NCBI GenBank assembly: GCA_963739545.1
Contig: CAVUAT010000011.1
Span: forward strand, 893,371-957,370
DNA: 64,000 bases
Reading direction: 5' to 3'
Source of the DNA: CAVUAT01 sp963739545
GTDB taxonomy: Bacteria > Actinomycetota > Thermoleophilia > Solirubrobacterales > 70-9
The position numbers and the translations under genes were made by a program. Under the pieces are notes generated by a model that worked only from the letters and a program-made list of their open reading frames with translations, had not been told where the DNA came from and did not search any database. Below are positions 58,319-64,000 of the stretch, piece by piece (position 1 is the first letter of the stretch; each line of letters starts with the position of its first letter).

Positions 58319-58711
58319 GCCCGGCTCGGGCTCCGGCAGCAGCATCTCGGCCTCGCTGAGCAGCTTCCGCGCCTCCTCGTAGCCCGCCTCGGGCACCATC
58401 ACGTCGCGCGGGCCCGCCGCGAGCATGTCGGGGACGTCAAAGCCGCGGGTGCGGCGCAGGATCGAGGGGATCCCGTGCTCGAGCAGGATGTTCTGCACGA
58501 ACTCGGCGTCGGCCTGGTTGCGTCCGCCCGTCACCTTGACCAGCTCGCCCCGGGCGAACTGGGGGCGAACCTTCCGCGCCTTCTCGTGCGCGTCGGTGAT
58601 CGGCCCCTGCTCGCGCTCGCCGGTATAGACGAGCGGCATCCCGCAGTCCCGGCAGAACCGCTCATCGAGGTCGGTGTGCTCGAGCGCGCAGCGCGGGCAG
58701 GTGAGGCTCAC
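58214..58711 (-). CDS. zinc-ribbon/DUF2007-like membrane protein
   Basis: A 165-aa protein: N-terminal zinc ribbon (LTCPRCALEH and FCRDCGMPL), a central DUF2007-like segment (FVQNILLEHGIPSILRRTRG, then PEAGYEEARKLL) and a C-terminal membrane helix (ALWILGAVAVAFLIVALLDL). GTG start overlaps the JAMM gene stop. The helix-coding end overlaps the convergent gene by 105 bp. Confidence 0.75.
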   Translation of the reverse strand: MSLTCPRCALEHTDLDERFCRDCGMPLVYTGEREQGPITDAHEKARKVRPQFARGELVKVTGGRNQADAEFVQNILLEHGIPSILRRTRGFDVPDMLAAGPRDVMVPEAGYEEARKLLSEAEMLLPEPEPGSLPGIGSPARLALWILGAVAVAFLIVALLDLAAG

Positions 58712-59100
58712 TCGAAGGTGAGCTCGGCCTCGGCCACCTGGCCGTCGGTGATCTCGAAGCCGCGAAGCGGCTCCTCGCCCTCGGCGAGCGAGGCGATCAG
58801 GTAGATCACGCCCGGATACGAAGCGAGGTTGATGTCGGTTTGCGAGGGATAGGCGGGGCTCTTCGTGTGCGAATGGTAGATCGCGGCGAGCTCCTCGCCC
58901 TGCTCCTCGATCTCCATCATGATCCTGAACTGGTCCTGCGGGTCGAGGTTGTAGCGAAGCGGGCTGGCCTCGGCGTTCGCCCCCCGGTAGTAGGTCGTCG
59001 CCTCGCCGTCGCGCCCGCCGACCAGCCCGCAGCACTCATTGGGCACGTCCTCTCGCGCGTGCGCGAGCAGCTCGTCGTAGATCTCCTTCGGGATCCGCAT
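58708..59100 (-). CDS. JAMM/MPN metalloprotease
   Basis: A 130-aa stand-alone JAMM domain: catalytic glutamate in PNECCGLVGG and the zinc site YHSHTKSPAYPSQTDINLA (HxH...S...D). Bacterial members remove C-terminal residues from ubiquitin-like sulfur carriers such as CysO in cysteine synthesis, and a cysteine synthase lies 1.3 kb away, though no sulfur-carrier gene is seen. TAGATT lies 8 nt before the ATG. Confidence 0.88.
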   Translation of the reverse strand: MRIPKEIYDELLAHAREDVPNECCGLVGGRDGEATTYYRGANAEASPLRYNLDPQDQFRIMMEIEEQGEELAAIYHSHTKSPAYPSQTDINLASYPGVIYLIASLAEGEEPLRGFEITDGQVAEAELTFE

Positions 59101-59108
59101 TGAGGTTG

Positions 59109-59114
59109 AATCTA
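59109..59114 (-). promoter_or_regulatory. -10 box TAGATT of the JAMM gene
   Basis: TAGATT on the minus strand ends 8 nt before ATG 59100. Confidence 0.5.
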
Positions 59115-59150
59115 GCGAGCCCGACCGAGCGGCTCGGCCGACCAAAGCGG

Positions 59151-59555
59151 CTACTCCGACAGCCCCGCGGCTTCGAGTGCGGCAGCCCGGTCCATGTAGC
59201 CCTGGAGGCGAACCACCCGTCCTCCACTCACCGCGACGACGACCGCCGTCTCGGTTTCCAGCTCGATTCCGCTGCCTTTCCCACGCCGGTATTCGTGCAG
59301 CAGCACAACGACGTTGTCGCCTGCGTCAATGAACTCCTCTGCCTCCAAGCGGCGCTCTTCCCACGCCTCTAGGTCATGAGCCTCGAACTTCTCGTCGATC
59401 TCGGACTGACCGTGGGCTATCTCGCCCTCTTGAAGCCCGCCGACGGTCCCGTGGAACTCGACCTCGGGGTCGAGCAGCCGCGCTGTCTTCTCCGCGTCCC
59501 CTCCCTGGGACGCCTCGAAGGCCTCCCGCACGATCTCGACGTTCTCCTGAGACAC
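59151..59555 (-). CDS. SnoaL/NTF2-like protein
   Basis: A 134-aa cone-fold protein: MSQENVEIVREAFEASQGGD at the front, RLLDPEVEFHG, FIDAGDNVVVLLHEYRRGKG and VVRLQGYMDRAAALEAAGL. Typical of small ketosteroid-isomerase-like proteins common in Thermoleophilia. Activity not predictable. Confidence 0.82.
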   Translation of the reverse strand: MSQENVEIVREAFEASQGGDAEKTARLLDPEVEFHGTVGGLQEGEIAHGQSEIDEKFEAHDLEAWEERRLEAEEFIDAGDNVVVLLHEYRRGKGSGIELETETAVVVAVSGGRVVRLQGYMDRAAALEAAGLSE

Positions 59556-59619
59556 CGCCTGCGCAGTATCCCGGAACGATCGAATTCAATGCAAAGCGGC
59601 GGTTTCGTTCGTCAGCGGG

Positions 59620-60273
59620 TCAATAGAAGTGGACGCCTTCCCGGCGCGGGGGCTCCCTCAGGTCGCCGGCATCTGTGCCGATCAGGTCGGGGTCGTCCCG
59701 CCCTCTCTCCCAGAGCAGGTCGTCGAGCAGGGGCGGCGGGATCTCGGTCAGCTCGGAGACCTCACGGAAGGCGTCCCGGGTCGCCTCGCGCACCGTCTCG
59801 ACATCTTCGGCGGGCGCGACGATCCCGGAGCGAAGCGCCAGGCGCATCAACACGCTGTCGGCGCTGACCTCCCAGAGCGCCGGGTCGGCGACCGCGAGCC
59901 AGCCGCGGCGCTCCCAGATCTTCGCGATCAGGAAGCTCTTCTTCTGGAGCGGGTCGGCGAAGGCCTCGAACGCGGCGAGGCGGGCGAGCAGCCCAGAAGC
60001 GCCGCCGAGGAGGCCCTCGCACGAAGCGATCAGGTTCGCTGCCTCACCCTCGTAGTCCTCGATCAGCAGGTCGGCGGCGTCGCGCCACAGGTGCGCCCGC
60101 TCCTCGAGGCGCGAGGGGCGATCGCCCTCCACGGTGAAGATCGCCGCGAGCTCTCGCTCGCCGATCTCGCCCAGCGAGGAGGCCGAGAGCAAGCCCGGGC
60201 GGCGACGCTCGAACGCGAGACCCTGGGCCCAGAGAAGAGCGCTGCCGCGGAAGGGCCCCTCGCCCTCCGCCAT
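59620..60273 (-). CDS. hypothetical helical protein, N-terminus apparently frameshifted
   Basis: A 217-aa frame starting at the first ATG. Coding-like sequence continues upstream without a start (PDFAEVRTPDAALFLAAIDH to about 60357) and then in another frame (ALERVAVRVRQLAPGYERP). One added C near 60355-60360 would join the two. The body is alpha-helical, with FADPLQKKSFLIAKIWERRG and ADSVLMRLALRSGIVAP, which loosely recalls helix-hairpin-helix glycosylases. No firm family. A sequencing error or a decaying gene are both possible. Confidence 0.5.
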   Translation of the reverse strand: MAEGEGPFRGSALLWAQGLAFERRRPGLLSASSLGEIGERELAAIFTVEGDRPSRLEERAHLWRDAADLLIEDYEGEAANLIASCEGLLGGASGLLARLAAFEAFADPLQKKSFLIAKIWERRGWLAVADPALWEVSADSVLMRLALRSGIVAPAEDVETVREATRDAFREVSELTEIPPPLLDDLLWERGRDDPDLIGTDAGDLREPPRREGVHFY

Positions 60274-60435
60274 ATGCGGCTCGTCGTAGCCGCTCGAGTG
60301 GTCAATCGCGGCCAGGAACAGCGCGGCGTCGGGGGTCCGGACCTCGGCGAAGTCGGGCGCTCGTAGCCGGGAGCCAGTTGCCGGACGCGAACCGCTACGC
60401 GCTCGAGCGCGGCGCGGCGATCACCACCAGAACGA

Positions 60436-61404
60436 CTACCACCAGACGGTGGAATCGATCCCCTCGAGCTCTTCGACCGGCTTCGTGTAGACGCCGGAGG
60501 ACAGGTACTTCCAGCCGTCGTCGGGCACGAGGAAGACGACGTTTCCGGAGTCGAGCTCGGAGCCGATCCGGTCGGCGACATAGGCGATGGCTCCCGCCGA
60601 GACGCCGGCGAAGAGGCCCTCCTCCTCGAGCAGCTTCTTGGTCCAGATGATCGCGTCGCGGTTCGAGACCATGATCTTCCGGTCGAGTACCGAGAGATCG
60701 ATGATCGGCGGGATGAAGCCATCGTCGAGCGACCGCAGGCCCGAAACGAGCTCGCCCTGCATCGGCTCCGCGGCGACGATCTTGGTCTCGGGGTCGGCCT
60801 CCTTGAAGCGCCGGCCGTTGCCCATCAGCGTGCCGCCGGTGCCGAGCCCGCCGACGAAGGCTGAGATCTCGTCGAGCTCCTCGAGGATCTCGGGCGCCGT
60901 GCCGTAGTAGTGCGCGTTCGGGTTGGCCTCGTTCCCGTACTGGTAGGGCATGTAGTAGGAGGAGTCGCCCTCGGCCATATCGAGCGCGACCTCGACCGCG
61001 CCGTTGGAGCCCTTCGGGCCCTCGGAATAGACGATCTCGGCGCCGTACATGAGCAGCAGTTGGGTGCGCTCCTCGGTCACGTTGTCGGGCATCACGACCT
61101 TCAGCGGGTAGCCCTTGCGGCGGCAGATCATCGCCAGCGAGATCCCGGTGTTGCCCGAGGTCGGCTCAAGGATCGTCTGGCCGGGCTCGATCGCCCCGCG
61201 CGCCTCGGCGTCCTCGATCATCGCCTTCGCGACCCGGTCCTTGACCGAGCCCGTCGGGTTGTGGCCCTCGAGCTTCGCCCACAGGCGGACGTCGGGGCCG
61301 GGCGCCAGACGCGGCAATTCGACCAGGGGCGTGTTGCCGATCGACTCGATGACGTTTTGAAAACGGCCCCCGCAGGGACGATTGAGGAGAGGCTCGTCGA
61401 GCAT
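60436..61404 (-). CDS. cysteine synthase family protein
   Basis: A 322-aa fold-II PLP enzyme. PLP lysine in NPTGSVKDRVAKAM, substrate loop EPTSGNTGISLAMICRR and phosphate loop GGLGTGGTLMGNGR are intact. It may be CysK-type (O-acetylserine) or CysM-type; the C-terminus (EELEGIDSTVWW) resembles the CysM form working with sulfur-carrier CysO, which would fit the nearby JAMM protease (inference). TACACT lies 10 nt before ATG 61404. Confidence 0.9.
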   Translation of the reverse strand: MLDEPLLNRPCGGRFQNVIESIGNTPLVELPRLAPGPDVRLWAKLEGHNPTGSVKDRVAKAMIEDAEARGAIEPGQTILEPTSGNTGISLAMICRRKGYPLKVVMPDNVTEERTQLLLMYGAEIVYSEGPKGSNGAVEVALDMAEGDSSYYMPYQYGNEANPNAHYYGTAPEILEELDEISAFVGGLGTGGTLMGNGRRFKEADPETKIVAAEPMQGELVSGLRSLDDGFIPPIIDLSVLDRKIMVSNRDAIIWTKKLLEEEGLFAGVSAGAIAYVADRIGSELDSGNVVFLVPDDGWKYLSSGVYTKPVEELEGIDSTVWW

Positions 61405-61514
61405 CGCTTCAGAAAGTGTAGTGAGCGGCGGCCTTCTCCGTGGGATGCGGGCGCTATATCGTGCCCCACGGTGCATCGATCTAATCAAAATGATGAAGAG
61501 GAAGTGACTCCAAG

Positions 61515-62369
61515 ATGACCAAGCGCCTTATGGCCCTCATGGCAGTCTTCGCGCTCGTCCTTTCGGCGGGCTTCGCCGTCGGATGCGGCGACGATGACGA
61601 CGACGGTGGCGACAGCACCACGAGCGCCACCAGCAGCGACCTCGGCACGATCACCGAGGGCGAGTTGCTCGTCGGTACCGACACGCCGTATCCCCCCTTC
61701 GAGATCGGCCAGCCTCCTGACATCTCGGGCTTCGACATCGAGGTCATGGATGCGATCGCCGAGGACATCGGGGTGGAGGCGACCTACCAGGACACCGGTT
61801 TCGACACGATCTTCCGCGATACCGCCAACGGCCAGTTCGACACGGCGGCGGCGGCCTCGACGATCACGCCCGAACGCCAGCAGAAGGTCAACTTCACCGA
61901 CCCCTACTACGAGGCCCAGCAGGCGCTCGTGGTCGCCGAAGACGATGACGAAATCGTGACGACCGCGGACCTCGGCGGCAAGATCGTCGGCGCCCAGGAC
62001 GGAACCACGGGTGAAGCGCTCGCAAACGACGAGACCGACGCCTCCGAGGTTCGAGGTTTCCCGGAGGGCACCGACGCGATCACGGCGCTGGCAACCGGTC
62101 AAGTGGAAGCGGTGATCGTGGACCAGCCGGTGGCGGCCGACGCAGTCGAGAAACAGGGTGGGGTCAAGATCGTCGAAGAGATCCCGCTGCCCTCCCCGGA
62201 GCTGTTCGGCTTCGCGGTTGCGAAGGACAACACGGCACTGCTCGACGCGATGAACCAGGCCCTCGCCAAGATCAAGGACGACGGGAGGCTGACCGAGCTC
62301 TACCAGCAGTACTTCCAGGCGGATCCGCCTGCGTCGGTTCTGGAGGGGACGACCACTCCGGCCGGCTGA
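61515..62369 (+). CDS. polar amino-acid ABC transporter substrate-binding lipoprotein
   Basis: A 284-aa type-2 periplasmic-binding-fold protein: signal MTKRLMALMAVFALVLSAGF with lipobox AVGC, an acidic linker, then ELLVGTDTPYPPFEIGQPPD, FDIEVMDAIAEDIGVE and AAAASTITPERQQKVNFTDP, the family-3 signature. It delivers a polar amino acid to the permease encoded next. Confidence 0.93.
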   Translation: MTKRLMALMAVFALVLSAGFAVGCGDDDDDGGDSTTSATSSDLGTITEGELLVGTDTPYPPFEIGQPPDISGFDIEVMDAIAEDIGVEATYQDTGFDTIFRDTANGQFDTAAAASTITPERQQKVNFTDPYYEAQQALVVAEDDDEIVTTADLGGKIVGAQDGTTGEALANDETDASEVRGFPEGTDAITALATGQVEAVIVDQPVAADAVEKQGGVKIVEEIPLPSPELFGFAVAKDNTALLDAMNQALAKIKDDGRLTELYQQYFQADPPASVLEGTTTPAG

Positions 62370-62391
62370 CCACGAAAGACATCGAGCACCC

Positions 62392-62427
62392 GAGAGGGGC
62401 GTCCTTCGTGGCGTCCCTCTCTTTTTT
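62392..62427 (+). terminator. intrinsic terminator between binding protein and permease
   Basis: GAGAGGG and CCCTCTC arms with further GCG/CGT pairing, then six T. It would allow more binding protein than membrane components to be made. Confidence 0.8.
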
Positions 62428-62440
62428 CGCCCGCGTCGAT

Positions 62441-62446
62441 TAGCCT
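62441..62446 (+). promoter_or_regulatory. -10 box TAGCCT of the permease gene
   Basis: TAGCCT ends 8 nt before ATG 62455 and directly follows the terminator. Confidence 0.5.
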
Positions 62447-62454
62447 GCGGCCAG

Positions 62455-63278
62455 ATGGACTTCATCTTCGAGTACTACTTCGACTTCAACCTGATGGGGG
62501 ACGAGTTCGGCCGCGTCCTCGACGGTTTTTTCATCACCCTGAAGCTCTCGATCCTGTCGGGGATCCTGTCGCTGGCCTGGGGGCTCGTCCTCGCCGTCCT
62601 TCGCCAGCTGCCGGGACGCGGGTTGGCGCCGGTCCGCTGGCTGACGATCGCGTACATCGACGCCTTCCGCGGCATCCCGCTGCTGCTGGTCCTCTTTCTC
62701 GTCTCGGGCTTCCTGAGCGCGGCGCAAGCCGACGGCTCGATCCCGCGCGAGCTCGGGATCCCGACCTGGTTCGGGCAGACGTCGGTCTTCTGGTACGGCG
62801 TGATCTCGCTGACGATCACCTACGGCGCCTACATGGCCGAGGTCTACCGGGCGGGAATCGAGGCCGTCCCATCGGGTCAGATGGAGGCTGCTCGATCCCT
62901 CGGGATGAGCCACGGCGAGTCCATGCGACAGATCGTCGTCCCGCAGGCGATCCGCAAGGTCATCCCTCCCCTGCTGAACGACTTCATCGCCCTGATGAAG
63001 GACACCTCGCTGGTCGGCGTCCTCGGCGCCGTCGAGGTCGTCAAGGCCGGCCAGGACGTCCAGACCGAGTTCTTCAACGGGTCGGCACTCGTGCTCGGGG
63101 CTCTGATGTTCCTCGTCGTCACGATCCCGCTTGCACGGGTCGTCGACGTCCTGATCGCGCGCCAGCAGGCGCGAACATCGCGGAGCGGCCCCGGAGATAG
63201 CGGTGGCGAGACCCCCACCCCGATTGTCTCGATCCCGCCCGGTGCAGGTGGAAGGGGTCAAGGAGGTGCGGCGTCTTG

Positions 63279-63279
<1 letters not shown>
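62455..63279 (+). CDS. polar amino-acid ABC transporter permease
   Basis: A 274-aa permease of the HisM/GlnP family with about five helices: GFFITLKLSILSGILSLAWG, YIDAFRGIPLLLVLFLV, and the EAA loop EAARSLGMSHGESMRQIVVP. The C-terminal 30 residues are polar and proline/glycine-rich. Stop overlaps the ATPase ATG by one base. Confidence 0.93.

Positions 63280-64000
<721 letters not shown>

Overview
The window is high-GC bacterial DNA with dense gene packing, mostly GC-ending codons and many GTG or TTG starts. The gene set (split aa3 oxidase clusters, guaB3, type-2 pyrF, a DrrA-type ABC exporter, DUF3352 lipoprotein) fits a deep-branching actinobacterium, probably Thermoleophilia/Solirubrobacterales. 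That placement is inferred from gene content only. No tRNA, rRNA or CRISPR array was seen.

Layout. 0-4.9 kb: a subunit II/subunit I pair of the haem-copper oxidase superfamily in which all six haem/CuB histidines and both CuA cysteines are replaced, followed by haem A synthase (ctaA) and haem O synthase (ctaB). 4.9-9.2 kb: hydrolase, dioxygenase-like lipoprotein, small oxidase-type membrane proteins, CBS protein, dihaem cytochrome c. 9.2-9.9 kb: a small island bounded by a 41-bp duplication of the ctaE 3' end. 9.85-14.5 kb: an orthodox aa3 oxidase operon (ctaC, ctaD, a two-domain USP-like gene, ctaE). 14.5-21.7 kb: zinc-ribbon and secreted proteins, an ABC-2 exporter, a glycoside hydrolase and two tandem pairs of secreted paralogues. 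21.7-34 kb: minus-strand housekeeping block (infA, enoyl-CoA hydratase, HIT, cca, alr, nnr, acpS, glmS, glmM, rpsI, rplM). 34-46.8 kb: trypsin-like protease, guaA, guaB3, pfkB, dacA, LysM, pyrF, HU, CDF transporter, rdgB, rph, a pilin-like peptide. 47-64 kb: coiled-coil/HhH protein, HDAC-like deacetylase, nadB, hydantoinase A/B, DUF1802, JAMM peptidase, cysteine synthase and a polar amino-acid ABC importer cut by the right edge.

How it works together. Two loci serve the respiratory terminal oxidase: the ctaCDE cluster supplies the catalytic subunits and ctaA/ctaB make haem A. The ligand-free subunit I/II pair next to ctaA cannot, on its residues, be an oxidase, and it is the most striking object here. 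The glmS-glmM, alr and dacA genes serve cell-wall synthesis; guaA/guaB3 and pyrF serve nucleotide synthesis; rdgB and rph serve nucleotide and RNA housekeeping.

Regulation. Sixteen starts have a TANNNT hexamer ending 6-8 nt upstream, the geometry expected of leaderless transcripts; it decided several start calls. A 51-55-nt intercistronic sequence recurs between three unrelated gene pairs (ctaD/USP, nnr/alr, rplM/rpsI). rplM is preceded by a terminator-type hairpin whose U-tract runs directly into its AUG. rpsI appears frameshifted in its N-terminal extension, and two genes seem to use non-canonical starts.
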